A DNA stretch of 64,000 nt from Hirsutella rhossiliensis. Taxonomy: Eukaryota > Ascomycota > Sordariomycetes > Hypocreales > Ophiocordycipitaceae. Shown in pieces: positions 12,461 to 24,675 of the stretch. A model generated the notes under the pieces. It was not told the DNA's origin. It made no database searches and was given only the letters and a program-made list of their open reading frames with translations. The stretch covers positions 1,674,001 to 1,738,000 of the forward strand of contig NW_025408681.1 in NCBI RefSeq assembly GCF_020360975.1. Direction: 5' to 3'. How positions within the stretch are numbered: position 1 is the first letter of the stretch; each line of letters begins with the position of its first letter. The translations under genes were made by a program, and so were the position numbers.

Positions 12461-14069
12461 CTATGCCGCGAGAGTATTCCCGCTCCGGTCGCCCATCTCG
12501 ATGCGCCTCAACAGCACCTTGTCCTTGCGCCCAAAGGCGCCGAGGAACAGCGGCAGCGGGCAAACGACCATTGCCAGGGCACCCTGGAAGATGAGGTTCT
12601 TCTTCATGTTCATGGGCGGGTCGCCGTCGGGCCCGGCGGTGAGGGGGGTGCTGATGATGACGAAGATGGCGCCAAAGAGCTGTCCGCCGGCCCAGGCAAT
12701 GGTGGATGTGACCTCCGGGCTGAGGGGGTGGCTGAGCTCGATGAGCAACTCGAGGGCGATGGGGACGTTTGCGAAGCTGGCGGCGCCGAGGACGGCGAGG
12801 ACGATGTAAGGCCCGGTGACGGTGCGGGTCTCGGGCATCCAGATAAAGGCAAGATAGCAGACGGCGATGATGGGGATCATGGACTTTTGAGCGGGCAGGA
12901 AAGCCTTGGTACGGTCGAGGATGGGGGAGCTGATGGCGGCGAAGACGAGGCCGACGAAGATGAGGATGGCGCCGGCAATGCCGGCCTCGTCGGGGGTGAA
13001 GCCGTAGGGCACCAGGAACTGGTTCAGGAGAGACGAGAGGGAGTTGAAGAAGCCGACGAAGACGAAGAAGGGGATGAGGATGAGCCAGATCTCGAGGGAG
13101 CCGGCGACTACACGGAGGGATTTGCCGAGGCTGAGCTTGGGGGTTTGGGATGACGGACCGGCGGGAATGGGGGGACTGGCTGGGACGAAGATTGCGGGGA
13201 CGCAGCAGACGGTGGACTGTGGGAGTGTCAGCATGAGGTTTGCACTGCACGCTGCTGGGTTGCAACAGGCGAGCGGTCGAGCGGCCATGTTGGTGAGGAA
13301 AGGAAAGCGGCATGGGGGAAGGGGGAAGGGGACATACAATGATGGAGACATAAAGGACCAGGTTGGAAATGTCGCTGGCCTTCTTGACCAGAAGAGGGTT
13401 GATGAGCTGACCGAGGGCACCGCCCAGGGGGTTGGCCAGACTAGTGACGGCCGTGGCAGCGACACGGCCGCGGTCGGTGAACCAAAGGTCCGAGTAGCGC
13501 GTGGGGGCGGCGAGGATGAAGGGCTGGGAGAAGCCGATGAGGATCTCGCCCGCCATGGCATGGGCGATGTGGCCGCCGTTGGGGTTGGTGGAGCCGGCAT
13601 AGCGAATCCAGTTGCCGATGAGCATGAGAAAGGCGGCGACGAGAAAGGCGGGCTTGGGCCCGCGGTGGATGATGGCGATGGCGAAGGGGAAGACGACGAC
13701 AAAGGCGAGGAAGAAGGCGATGCTGAGCCAGTTGATGGCTTCCAGGCTGACGCCGTAGTACTCTGCCGAGGCGTCGGCCACGGGGGCGTACGTGAGCCAC
13801 TGGGGACTGTCAGAGAGCGGTTCAGGGGTTATTACGGTCGTCGAGGCGAGACTTACATCCCAGGACACGACAATGTTCATGAGAGACAGCTGGACGAGGC
13901 CGAACCAGCGCCTCTTGTAGGTGCGATACTCTTTGGGATGGCCATTGGCAAGACTGCCGTCGGGCTCATCGATGTGGTAGGCGCTGGGCTGGCGCTCGAC
14001 GAGGTCGTACTCTTGCAAGTCGAACTTGGTGCCAGGAGAGCGGCTGCTGCTGCTGCTGTCCTTGGCCAT
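12461..14069 (-). CDS. Major facilitator superfamily transporter, FLVCR/SLC49-like
   Basis: Exons 14069-13857, 13799-13338 and 13216-12461 give 476 residues with all junctions in phase 0 (introns 57 and 121 bp). The N-terminal ~50 residues are cytosolic-type (Ser-rich, LQEYDLVE). About 12 hydrophobic segments follow, including [57 protein letters not shown] and [10 protein letters not shown]. The [14 protein letters not shown] loop and the RYAGS segment resemble the SLC49 (FLVCR/DIRC2) group, whose animal members carry haem, choline or related substrates. That subgroup call is tentative and the substrate is not predictable here. The first intron has two nearby acceptors; CCCCAG at 13800 was chosen because it gives VVSWD followed by WLTYAP in frame. 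Confidence 0.8.
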
Positions 14070-14569
14070 GACGAAGAGCAGCGGCTGAGGAGGAGGGCGG
14101 GCGAGAGTGGTAGGGGGGACCGGGCTTGGGTGGCCGGCCGCAAGAGTAAGTGCCGCCAGGAAAAGACGAACTAATTAGCAGGAACAAGGGATTTGGCTTG
14201 GCAGGCCAAGGCCTCGCATAGACTCGGTAGCAGAAGAGTTGAGGACCGGAAGCACGAGAGATGGAGGCTCGGCGTCGTTTTGGGTTGCGAGTGATGGCGC
14301 ACAGATGGGGTCATGCATCAGCTCGTGGCGGACGGCCGGTGACGTACGACTGGCATGTTGAAACGACTTTTGGCGCTGGAAAAAGAGCGAGGAATGGAGA
14401 GAGAGACAGAGGAGGAGGAGGAGGAGGATTCTGAACCAGGAGCCTGGAGATGCGAGGAGGACGAGGACGAGGACGAGGGAGGGGGAGGGAGGACGAGGTC
14501 GAGGCTTGTATTAGTACCTCGAGACCAGCACAGCAGAGAGGGTCGAGGGTATACACAAGACGATCTATG
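14070..14569. other. Promoter side of the MFS gene
   Basis: No gene seen. There is a purine-rich patch (GAGGAG/GAGGACGA repeats) at 14395-14500. The sequence ends at the foldback element. Confidence 0.55.
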
Positions 14570-15008
14570 GTCAGGGAGTTGAGGCAACCCATGCTCCACG
14601 TCTCGCCACTGAAACGTGGGGCCAATCCCTATTCGGGCGACCTATACTTAGTAAATCATTAATCTACGTAAGGTATCAAAATGCATTTCATTCCTCCTAA
14701 TCCTGCTCTTATTAGTTAGCCACGGCTAGTTGGGATTAGTAGAGCTAATTCAGGATAAAGATGGTACTAAAGCTCAAAGCTAGCTATAGAATATGTTGTC
14801 GTATTTTTAAGATAGTAACAAGGAAAGCACCCATTGTAAAGGTATCTATAATAGCTAAATAATGCATGAATTCAGTTAATCTAACCCATGCTCTCTACTT
14901 ATAACATTTCCAGCCAATGAAATGCTCTTGACCATATGTCGCCTGAGTAGGGATTAGCTCCACCTTCAGTGGGGAAACGTGGAGCCTGTGTCGCCTCAAC
15001 TCCCGGAC
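14570..15008. mobile_element. AT-rich MITE-like foldback element with ~70 bp terminal inverted repeats
   Basis: The left arm begins GGGAGTTGAGGC at 14574. The right arm is its imperfect reverse complement, ending GCCTCAACTCCC at 15004. The arms can be paired over about 70 bases at roughly 80% identity by eye; many differences are C/T or G/A. Three further matching bases may extend the element to 14570 and 15008. Each arm contains a smaller inverted repeat (GCTCCAC ... GTGGAGC), so each end could fold on itself. The ~290 bp interior is strikingly AT-rich compared with its surroundings and encodes nothing recognisable. AT enrichment plus transition-type differences suggest repeat-induced point mutation of a non-autonomous DNA transposon. 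No convincing target-site duplication was found, so the family is unknown. Confidence 0.75.
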
Positions 15009-18000
15009 ACTTCAGGACAGGCCTCGTCAACACGGTCAGCTGTACTTCAGAGCACAGGAAACGCCATGCCTGGGGCTCTCTACAGTGCACTTGTTGGTCG
15101 ATCCGGGGGCGACGACGGGGAGCCAACGCGCCACCACTGCGGGGCGAGGGTGCCCGTGGCAGGGTAGTTCACTGCGGGGACCGCCATTCCCAATACGTAC
15201 ATAAGTAACTTACTTCTTCTATACATCAACGTGGGTGGAAAATAGGGCCAACCGTTATAGAAGGTATGGAGCCTGCAGCGCTGCCAAGGCGGGGGCCAGT
15301 GCTAGTGGGCCAACCTTATCTCACTGTCACAGAGAGAGACCTTGCTTTTTCCACCAGACACGTTCCAGCTGTCTCCTTTTTGCCCCGCTGCCTCTTCCCA
15401 CAGGCCGCGCACACACGGACAAGACCCCCCGAGCTCACCGACGTATGCCCGCTCCTCGCCCCGGCTCCCGCGGCATCGGCTTCTCCGACAGTGTCGCTCG
15501 TCGAGCACCCGCTCTGCGTGCCTGCTGCTGCTGCTGCTGTTGCGGGCACATGGGCCGTCAAGACGCCTCTTTTCCATCGGCGAGCTCAACCGGCCGAGGG
15601 GGGGGGCGTCGCTGTCACTGCCTATCCATATCTACCGTGTCAGCGGGATGGAGGCCACAGCTTTCGTCGTCTAGAACCAGCCGTCCCTGTGTGTGTGTGT
15701 GTGCGCGCGCGCGAGAGGCCTGCGGGCCGCATCCGAGGAAATGGGGCCGGCCAGCTGCTGCGTGGATACGGATACACACGAGGCGAGATCCATGGCAGCT
15801 TGCTTTTCCCACCCCATGCCAGGCCCGCGGACGAACCGGGTGGTATGAACAAGTCTCTTGCTTCTCTGCTGGGCCAACCGACGCTTCCGCACATGCCCTC
15901 CTCACAATGTTCCCTTCATCGTCAAAAAGCCACCACAGCCTGCAAGGCTGGTTACATCGGCCGTAAGCCGTGGTCGCCCACCGCCGCTACCTTAATAGCG
16001 CGCGCCCTACTTGGACGGCGTCTTGGTTCTCGGCTCGGCCACACAGGAACGCAAGACATGGCTTTCGAATCACATGTGAGCCAGGGCTCAATGTAGCGCG
16101 ACTTGCTTCAAAAGTTCCCACCCCTTCTGGCCCTCTCACTGGCCCGCTCACTGGCCCGACTACTTTGGTACTGTCTCGCCCTCTCCATCTGCACCCTTTT
16201 TTTTTGGGTCTTGATGTGGTCATGCTCCAGCAGGAATGCATGACGTCTGCCTCTGTACACGCCAGCCGTTTCCAGCTACAGGGTAGGAAGGAAAAGAGGT
16301 TCCGGGGACACCTCCGGCCTCGGAGCGTGTTGACCACGGCACCCAGTAAATGGTTTTTCTTCCATCATCCCTTCATCCGCAGCTGCCTCGGTTCACGGCC
16401 TCGACGACATTCCTGCCACGCATTCGTCCATCCCTTGTCCCCGTTCACCTTGAGACCAGCCCATCTGTCGTCACTGCACCTGTGCCCTCCTCACGCCTGG
16501 ACAAGAAAAGCATCTCCATATTTTGTCGCATGTCGTCGACAGACTGCCGCCGTCCGTGGAGCAGACTCTGGAACCATGTAAAGCCGCAAAGCACCGACCA
16601 TCATCTTCTCCTTGTCCAGCCATATTTGATCCCGACAGCGCGGGAGATCAGCACCCTCCCGGTCCGCCGCCGACTCCACTCCTCCCCCTTGCCCACGGAG
16701 CCGGCCATCGCCTTCTCCGGCTTGCCGGGCCTTTCCCTACTACACCAATGAGCTTGTGTGTGCTTGTTCTTGGCACACAGGAGAGCGGCTCCCCTGCTCC
16801 GCCCTCCCGTCCGGGAATGGAGAAGAAGTTGCTTGTACTGTAATGCACTCCGACTGACATACTCCTTGTAAAATAATATGAATGATGTAAGAGAGAAAGA
16901 CGGGTGAGGGGAGGGGGAGGGTGTTTCCAAAAGAACACAACAAACCAAGGAAACACCCCCTCCCCAAATCAATTTCCATATCGCTCGACACCTCTTCGCC
17001 TCACATCTTCTCCAAAGTCCGTGTGACGGCACAGACCAAACAATGTTAGGTAGCAGTAGGTAGGTTGGTAGACGCGGCATCCAACCGCACAGTCCCCGCG
17101 GCAGCACCACGACCACGCCGCCCGTGTCCTGCAGGGCCCCAAGGCCTCCCAAATACCCATCCCCATGTCGCGGTTCACACACAGCAGCTTCCCCCGCCCT
17201 TCAATTTGGGGACCTGCGATGGCCTCCTGCCGCTTCGGGCAACTCGTCCGATCTCGTCGGGCCGTCATCGACAGGAACCCCCCTTCGAGGTTCTCGTGCA
17301 GCGGGTCCTGCCGCCCCCAAGTGACAGACATAGAAGCACACCTTGGTCTTGACGCTGGTTGAGCCGCTAGCAAACTCTCGGAGACAAATGTAACGCGTGA
17401 GACGGGAGTGAAGGGGGAGGGACGGCAACTCTCACCAGGTTTCTTTTGAACTTAGCAGATGCCGTTTTGTCGGTTGGTAAAAGCCTTTCGCTGCGTCGTT
17501 TCAGCCCTCGACATGATCAATGTCCAAGTTTATCGTTGTGGCCACCGTGGACGGTGAACGGTCTTGTCTGAAGTCTGCTGAACCCACTCGGCCGCAAGTT
17601 TCGTCGGCCTGCGTGCGTCGAGGCCCGACGAGCACCCCAAGTTCAGCACGACTGTCGTCCCGTTCTGCAGCAGCAGTGCAAACCGGCATTTCCAAACATC
17701 CAAGCCTACCGTGCCCATACGACTGGACCATCCCATTCGAGACCCAAGTGCTGGAAAAAGTCACCGCAGAGGCAACCCACAGCGCAAGGTTAGTAGAGGG
17801 AAATTTCTATTCAAGGGCGCTGCAGCATTATGATACAGGCGGGACCGCCGAGCCGGAAAGGCGACGTCTCTCCATCAGGGCCCATGACTTCCAGTTTCAC
17901 GTAGATCGTACAAGGACGCAGCTCTCCCGGCGGAGCAGTTGCCGGCTCGCCCCAAAAAAAGTGACAAGAGCTTGTTGAAGAGCACCGATTTCCAGGCCTC

Positions 18001-18058
18001 TCCTTGTTCAGACGCCCCGAGGCCAAAGACGCGGTTGAGTTCTAAGCTTGCCGATGCA
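15009..18058. other. 3 kb spacer between the foldback element and qcr6; no gene seen
   Basis: Several long open frames exist (for example 276 codons at 15266-16096 on +), but they are low-complexity, overlap in all frames and show no domain or splice structure. A short CTG run is at 15526-15542 and a T tract at 16198-16206. The sequence lies 3' of qcr6 and upstream of the leftward MFS gene. Confidence 0.5.
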
Positions 18059-18845
18059 TTACTTGAGCTTCGACCAGAGCTTGGGGGCTGCACATGCCGT
18101 GGCGCAGTGCGCGAGGTGGAAAACTGCAAAAACGTCAGCGGCGTTGGTCCGCAGAGAAAACCGTCTTCCACATGCCACGTCTGGCAGATGGGAAATATTG
18201 GGGGCTGCGTACATTCTTCCACGCAATCCTCCTTGGCCTCGCCCTCGCTCTCCTGTTGCTGGACGCGCTCCACACAATCGTCAAAGTGATGCTTGGCGGG
18301 GGCGCATTGCGCGGACTTCTTGCACTCTGGAGGTGGAATCGGTCAGTACGCATGCAGCAAAGGGACAATCAGGCCTTCCAAGCGCTCGCCATGTCACGGT
18401 GCAAACAACTGCCTCGAGTCGCCAGGGCATCCAGGCTCGATGTGCAAGAGGGCCTGCGACGCGACGAACCTTCTTCGAGAGTTTCTTTGGGGTCGATAAT
18501 CTCTTCTTCATCCTCCTCCTCCTCTTCTTCCTCCTCCTCCTCCTCCTCCTCCTTGGCGTCCTCAGACTCGGCCTTGTCCTCTGCGGGGGGGCCATCGTCT
18601 TCGCTCTTCGTCTCGGCAGCCGGATCCTCCTATAGCGTTGGTCAATCAAAATGTTCCCGAGAAGCTTCTTCGACCAGTCCGCCCCGGGTTGCCGCAGCAC
18701 AGGGCCAAAGGTCGTCGAGGGATCAAAACTGATTGGCGTCAGGGGCAGTTCGCACCTTGGGCTCCTCGGATGGGGCTTCGGCCTCGACGACGCTCCATGG
18801 CGTCACGACCCCGACAATCTCGGAAAAAGCGTCCAGGAGACCCAT
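18059..18845 (-). CDS. qcr6: Cytochrome bc1 complex subunit 6, hinge protein
   Basis: Four exons (18845-18756, 18629-18470, 18326-18213, 18123-18059) encode 142 residues. The N-terminus is MGLLDAFSEIVGVV. It is followed by a very acidic segment with about 14 Glu in a row, encoded by a GAG/GAA repeat at 18510-18560. The conserved hinge domain then has paired cysteines in ECKKSAQCAPAKHHFDDC, EDCVEEFFHLAHCATAC and the closing AAPKLWSKLK. The protein joins cytochrome c1 to the mitochondrial complex III core on the intermembrane-space side. Three introns (126, 143 and 89 bp) break a very small gene, all with fungal-type signals. Intron 3 splits EE|FFHLAHC exactly where the family sequence demands. 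Length matches fungal Qcr6. Confidence 0.93.
18510..18560 (-). repeat. GAG/GAA trinucleotide repeat inside qcr6
   Basis: On the + strand this reads as CTC and TTC triplets; in qcr6 it encodes the polyglutamate run of the acidic hinge segment. Purity suggests slippage-prone length variation. Confidence 0.85.
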
Positions 18846-19526
18846 AGCGACGAGGTGGTGCGATGATGGTTGTGACTTGCTGTGTCTGGCCAGAGCGTGA
18901 GAGGTCGGAAGCTCTCGGTCCAAAGTGACGGAGCGAAAACTGATCCGGAATTGATCCGGAATTGGCGAGCTTTGATTGGCCAGGTGGCCGCCATAGTTAG
19001 GCACGTGATGTGTCACGCTTCGGATGCTCAGCTGTAGGTACGTACCCCTAGTTCAATCAATGAAGCTACCGGGGCTCTATCCCGTCCTTCGTGGAATTAT
19101 ACTTCGTACGGTATACCGAGTAAGCGAGACCTTTTTTCCCATCCAGCTGAATAATTTTCCACAACCCATGTTTGAAAACGCCGTCCCGCGTTTTGCCCAG
19201 CCTACTGTCACAGATGCCCTGCACAGTCGTTACACAAGCCCCCGTCATCATGGTTGTATTGTGCCAAGCATGCGGTGCCAATGCCCCCCCTGTCCGTTCA
19301 ATCAAGGCGAAAGGTGCCCTGACAGGACAACATCTCTGGGCCAGAGGCGACTCGCTCCCACGTCAAGAAATATCTCAACGCCCTTTGAAGGGGTGGCTCT
19401 GGAACAGGGATTAGAAAGTGTCGGGGCCTCTATTGGATAGGCTGAAACTTCAACCCCCGGGGCACGATCCGGGGCCGTGTGTGCTCAGTAGGCTGAAAGG
19501 AGAAGATGCCTGGCTCGTCAGCGGCG
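18846..19526. other. Spacer between qcr6 and the WBP2-like gene
   Basis: 681 bp containing the qcr6 promoter side and the 3' end of the WBP2-like gene. A short direct duplication (TGATCCGGAAT twice, near 18940-18962) is visible. No gene was recognised. Confidence 0.5.
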
Positions 19527-20345
19527 CTACTCCTCTCGGCTGCCCCTGTCCGCGCCTTCGCGGATATGGTCCTCCAGCCGCATGCTGAGCTGCTGGGCCT
19601 GAGCCTCGTCGTAATCTGGAGGCGGTTCGTCCGGGGCCCTGCGGCTGGCGGAGCTGTCGGACCTGTTATTGCGCGGTACCTCGGGCGTCGCCAAGGGCTC
19701 CGACGGCTGGCCTCGCTGGGGCTCGTAGGCCGGCAGCGGCTCGTCGGGAATATCAGCACCGGGCCCCATTTCCCGGCGCATTTCCTGGTATTGGAACAGA
19801 CGTTCGCGCAGGCGGATATAAATCTCATTGAAATCCGTCATGCCGCCATCGGAAAAGGTAAACTTGACTTCGATACGAGGCAGATCCGGAGGAATGCCGC
19901 CGCCCGAGACGGGTATGCAGTCTGATTTCCAGACCCAGCCCCATAGCATGGAGGAAGAGGTGCTCGAGTCCTGAAACTTGAGGATTGGAGCACTGAAGGA
20001 CTCAAACCTGGGCTCCTGCGTTGGCTTGGCCGGCAGGTAGACAATCTGGAGAGGGACATGAGCAACAAGACCTCAGTCATGTGCGGCAGAACTCACCCTC
20101 TTGTTGGTGAGGAACAGGGTTCCCTTGTCGCTTTTGCGGTGAAAGGGAGTGCAGCGGGCTCTCAGCTCCTGGGGAACGGAGAGATCGCAGGATATCCTCG
20201 ACTCGAGCTTCTGCAGGATGCGCTCGTTGCCGAGCTTGACAAAGCCGCTCTGGTTGAGCATAACCCAGCTGTCGGGATTGTCAGGATCAGCTGGACGGCG
20301 AAGGGGGGCTCGGCCGGTGAAGAGGTAGTCCTGGGGATTGTCCAT
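19527..20345 (-). CDS. WBP2-like GRAM-domain protein with a PPxY motif
   Basis: Exons 20345-20097 and 20045-19527 (51 bp intron) encode 255 residues. The first ~130 residues match the GRAM/PH-like fold of WW-domain-binding protein 2: LNQSGFVKLGNERIL, RCTPFHRKSDKGTLFLTNKR joined to IVYLPA, and IEVKFTFSDGGMTDFNEIY. The tail is Pro-rich with PPPDYDEA (a PPxY WW-binding motif) and LPAYEP, as in metazoan WBP2, which links WW-domain proteins to transcription and ubiquitination. In fungi the partners are not established; Rsp5-type ligases are a reasonable guess. The start ATG 20345 follows an in-frame TTG that is not used. The tail after residue ~170 is likely disordered. Confidence 0.8.
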
Positions 20346-23300
20346 CTTGACCAACTAAGACCCATGTGGTTCCATGAGGTCGAGAAGGGAGTGTGGGGGG
20401 GAAAGGATATGTATGTTTGTTGCTGCTACATGGGTAGAGGAGAGGAGAGAAAAGGGAAGGGGGGCTGGGGAGAGCAAAGAAGAAATTGTGTATGTAGATG
20501 GAGAATGACTCTGGCGAGTAGGTAGGGCAGAAGGGGGGGCGTGTGGCAAGGGAGTGAGTTGAGGAGACGAGTCGTTTGTGGTGAAAGGCTTACTTTATGG
20601 ACATTGTCGCGCGACGGACAGGGTTCGGTGAAGCAGTCAGTCCTATCCGGATCGCTGGGTGACGACGGTGACCTCGCGTCGGACCTTGCAGCCAACTCGA
20701 ACGGCTCCAGTCGGTGGGGCGTCGTCGGGCTCGAAGCCGGGTGTCGATTGGGAGCCCGGGCCTGGGACGAGGCAGGCAAGATTGCGAGCCGGCGGGTAGG
20801 TAGAAAAAACAATCAAGACGATACGGTTACGGGCTGGCTGTACGCGGCAGGGCGGAGGCTCCGGCGACGAGAGCCAGTTGGTGGTGCAAAGCCCAACGGT
20901 GGTAGTGGGGAGGGGGGCTTGGAGTCAAGGTACCCGGGCTGGGCCGTCTGTGGAGAGAGAGAACAGAGTCGAGAGAGTATGTAGGTGGGAGGTTTCCGTC
21001 GACGATCCGATGCGGATGGTGCGTGGTGGTGACCTGGCTCTTTTTTTTCCCTGGCGCGTTGCGCGGCCTTACCAAGCGGTACCTAGCACCTACCTTCTGT
21101 AGTGTCTACCTTAGGTCGTACCTATCCGCAGCGGGCGGCGGCGGTAGACGCAGAGGGCAGTGAGTGAAGTGGCAGCAGCGGCAGCAGGAGGAGTGGTACA
21201 AGTACCTACCTAGATACCTGGGTACGTCCAGAGGGGTACTTGGGGAGGTACCTTACCTACCTTGGGTACAGGTACCTACCCAGGAACCTACCTACCTACG
21301 GTGCCTGCGCCTTGTCTTTGTCAAGCACGCACAATGGAGGAGCCTCCTTCTCTCCCCGGTGTGTGGCGTGTCGACTAAAAAAACCCGCGAGGCAATATTG
21401 GAAAGCTTATTATCCAACCGCATGTCGGGCTACTTTGTACCGACGGTTCTGAAGCTCGGTCTGTACGTGCATGCAGTACTGGTACTGGCCTTGATCGTGG
21501 CAATTGGAATCGCCAGTCCCATCACCCTTGGGGAGATGCAAGCCATCAACGGGAGCATCGTATGCGAATGTATCCGTAGATCCTTGGCCTCGCTGCGTCC
21601 TACAAGCGCAATAGCTCAAATCGGAAAACGGGCTTGCACGGCTCGCCCTGCCAATTTCATACCGGCCATCGTCGACCACGCATACACCATGTGGGTACCC
21701 AATGCTCTGCCTTTGACCATCTACGAATACTCCCTACCTACTTGGTCCATACATCATCACGGTAAGGCAGGCATACATTACTTGTGCAGCTGTGCTAGTC
21801 CCGACAAGCACCGCACGCGTGGCCTGGGTTACCAGTCGCCATGGAACCCCTGATGCTGTGCAAATCGGGCATCATCATCGGTCAATCCACATCGATCTGC
21901 TATTCAAGCGCAACAATCTGTCCCTTTCACATGTCTTGCCCGTCTCCTTGCTCTGCCCACCTACGTATGTACTTTGATTGCCCCTGCCCTGCCCTCCCGT
22001 CCCTCCCGTGCCTCGTCCGTCCGCAGAAGCCCATTGTGGCCGCTGCTGTCCACCGGTGCGGCTGCAGCTCTCCTACCAACCGTGCTGCTATGTACTGTAT
22101 GTAGGTAGTTTAATCATTTTGGCTGTTGCCGGGGCTGCATCTGCAACGAGGTCCGGCAGCCTTCAAAAGTATGTACAGTACCCGGAACTCGCCTCATCCG
22201 GCATGCGGCAGGGGTAACAGAGCATTTGATGCCGGGTGTAGCGGGGAGCTCATCTTGGTTGTCCGCGAATGATCTTTCTTTTCTTGGTCGTAGCCCATGT
22301 ACGTATGTCGTCTACGTCCAGGACGGAGATGCATATGCATGTGTCACTCGAGCACGCTGAACTGGATCCTTGGCCTCACGGCAGGCGGCGGTGACGCCAT
22401 CTACCATGTGTCGCGAGCTCAGCAGCATTGCAGTATGGCGTAAGACAATGACACGAGACCGAAAAAATTTCACGGCCAGATAAGGTTGTCAGGTTGCTCT
22501 CGGAGGCGTCTGCAGATGATGGGCGTCGGCGACTCGGGAGGGCCCCCGAAATCAGAAGCAGCACCACCTCGCCATGGCATTTTTTCCTGGGTGCTGCAAG
22601 ATGCGACGAGTCGGCTTGGCGGTGCCTTCCTCTGTCGGAATCCGCCGTGCGACACCGGAGGGCGAGGTGGTCATCGTCTTTTGGGAAGCCCATCGAAACC
22701 TCCCCGGCAATGCTTCGTCACACTGCCGCGGGACTTTGTTTCTGGTGGACCCTTCCAGAAGGATTGGATTCTGCACCGATCGAAAACGCATGTGTTGTAT
22801 GTAGGCGTGTATGTTACCTGGTACCGTGGTAGTATTCTTTGAGGGAAAAAGGAGCCCCTGTTTTCGGATACCATACCATGAGGCATGAGAGGCAAGACAA
22901 AGGGCTCTCTGCAACGTGAACTCCGACCTATCCATGTACATTCTCAAGTCAGTCGGGCAGAGCAGTGCAAAACATAACATACACACTGCAACTGCTGTAG
23001 AATGGTAGCTTGCACTTTCCTCTGCTGATGCTCTCCCCGAGTTGGGTAGGCAGGTGCGGAGCGCCCAAGCTGGTAGGCAGGCACGACGATGGACACGCCC
23101 AAGGAAGTAACTCGTAATAGTTACGGGTACTCTAAACTTGAAAACTCACGTGCCGTCCAAATTTTCTCTTTCCCTCTCACTCCCCTCCACCTCTCCCTCC
23201 GCAACGTTCCGGCGGTCCCCAGGATCCGGTTTATGGTTGCCAAGAGCCTGCAAGCCACTGCTTGTTACCTCACTGGCTTCTGGACGCGCTACCTTGGTCC

Positions 23301-23818
23301 TTCTGTGCATCAGCCTGCGGTGTGGCTCTCATGTCTCAGTTTGTGGCTCTCTCTCGCCTCGCCATCTGATCGGATGGACGGCCTCTTCTTCCAACCACGC
23401 CTCTTCATCCGAACCGGCCAGGCTGCATCATGATGACACAGTCTGCGCATAGATCGGTCTCGTCGATAACGGACAGCCTCGTCGCCTGAGCATGCTAGTC
23501 TCTTATCTCTCCTCGCAGTGTTGGGTTTGGACTTTAGACCGTCAAACTTCTCCACCAAGCTATCTGCAGTCGAGCCCCGGCATTGATTGGACAGACGCCC
23601 CGTGGAGGGTGCCCTTTCTTCCCTTGTCGAAGCCACGGGCGGGCGGCAGCAGAGTGAGTCCGCGGTGAATGCACCAACAGGAATGCCGAGGCTGATTGGC
23701 GCGGATCCGAGTTACCGGCAGCTCCCGCTCCCCACATTAAATCCAGAAGCCGGGCCAGCTCTCCGTGCCTCCGCTCGGACCGACATCGACTCCCGCCATT
23801 GACCGCGCCTGGTCTGTC
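20346..23818. other. 3.5 kb divergent spacer with CCTA/GGTA clusters; no gene seen
   Basis: Leaders of the WBP2-like gene (left) and the RraA-like gene (right) should lie at the ends. Between them are TACC/GGTA clusters at 21070-21300 and GTAC palindromes near 21466-21482, 22090-22104 and 22172-22184. Open frames up to 229 codons lack domains and biased codon use. Confidence 0.5.
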
Positions 23819-24675
23819 ATGTTCCAATCTCCAGCTCGTGTCTTGACAGCCTTTGCTGCTCACCGACCACAGCAGCCAATCCGCTCCTCTCACCTTGTTT
23901 TGCGCATCCGCCGTCGTCATCTGACGTCACCAGCCATGGCTCCCGTTCCCACGCACCTCGTTGCCCAGCTCCAGGCGTACACGGCCTGCGACATCTCGGA
24001 TGCGCTGCTCAAGCTCAAGGTGCCTGGCGCCGGCTTCATCGCCGATCTGAACCTCTACAGCCCCCACGCCAGTCAAGACGCGGTTCCGACCATCGCCCTC
24101 GTCTCGACCGTGCTCTGGGTCGCCAAGGGCGAGACCCCTGCCGAGCCCACGCCGAACCTCCCCGATGGCCTTCATTGGTCCGACGCCATCGAGCCCGACT
24201 CCTTCATCGTGATGAAGCAGCCGCCCGGCCAGACCAATGCCGTCTGCGGCGGCATCATGGCCCTCCGCATCAAAGTCCGCGGCGCAAAGGGCATTGCCGT
24301 CGCCGGTCGCGTGAGGGATTTGCCTGAGCTGAGGGGCACAAACCTTCCCGTGAGTCATGCTTGCAACTGGCAATTCACACTTCTGATGCAAGACTTGTCA
24401 AGATATTGGCATACGGCACCTCGACAGTCGGCGCTGGTGGCGGCAGCGTTCCCTGGGCATTGCAGGTCCCCTTGGAAATCAAGGGCACGTTTGTCAACCC
24501 TGGCGATATTGCCTTCCACGACCCGGCAAGCGGCCTCGTCATCATCCCCCGGGACCAGGTGACCAAGGTTCTCGAGTTGCTACCCAAGCTAACCGCCGCC
24601 GACGACAAGGTCAAGACGGACGTCCTCGGCGGCATGTCCGTTCACGAGGCCTTTAAGCTACACCGCGGTGCATAG
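23819..24675 (+). CDS. RraA-like / 4-hydroxy-4-methyl-2-oxoglutarate aldolase family protein
   Basis: Exons 23819-24349 and 24403-24675 give 267 residues from the first ATG, or 228 from ATG 23936 (MAPVPTHLVAQ). The core matches the RraA/HMG-aldolase fold: CDISDALLKLKVPGAG near the start, CGGIMALRIKVRGAKGIAVAGRVRDLPEL (active-site G-x-R-D region) and PILAYGTSTVGAGG after the splice. The intron acceptor GTCAAG was chosen because it restores LP|ILAYGTST. Members are divalent-metal aldolases or oxaloacetate decarboxylases; the fungal substrate is uncertain. The 39 residues between the two ATGs (MFQSPARVLTAFAAHR ... RIRRRHLTSPA) hold many Arg and no acidic residues, as in a mitochondrial presequence. 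A cytosolic and a mitochondrial form are therefore possible. Confidence 0.85.

Noticed and set aside
15266..16096. 276-codon + strand frame
   Set aside because: No domain, heavy overlap with other open frames, GT and CTG repeat content; considered chance in GC-rich DNA.
21164..21853. 229-codon + strand frame
   Set aside because: Begins in the CCTA/GGTA repeat cluster and has no recognisable domain or codon bias.
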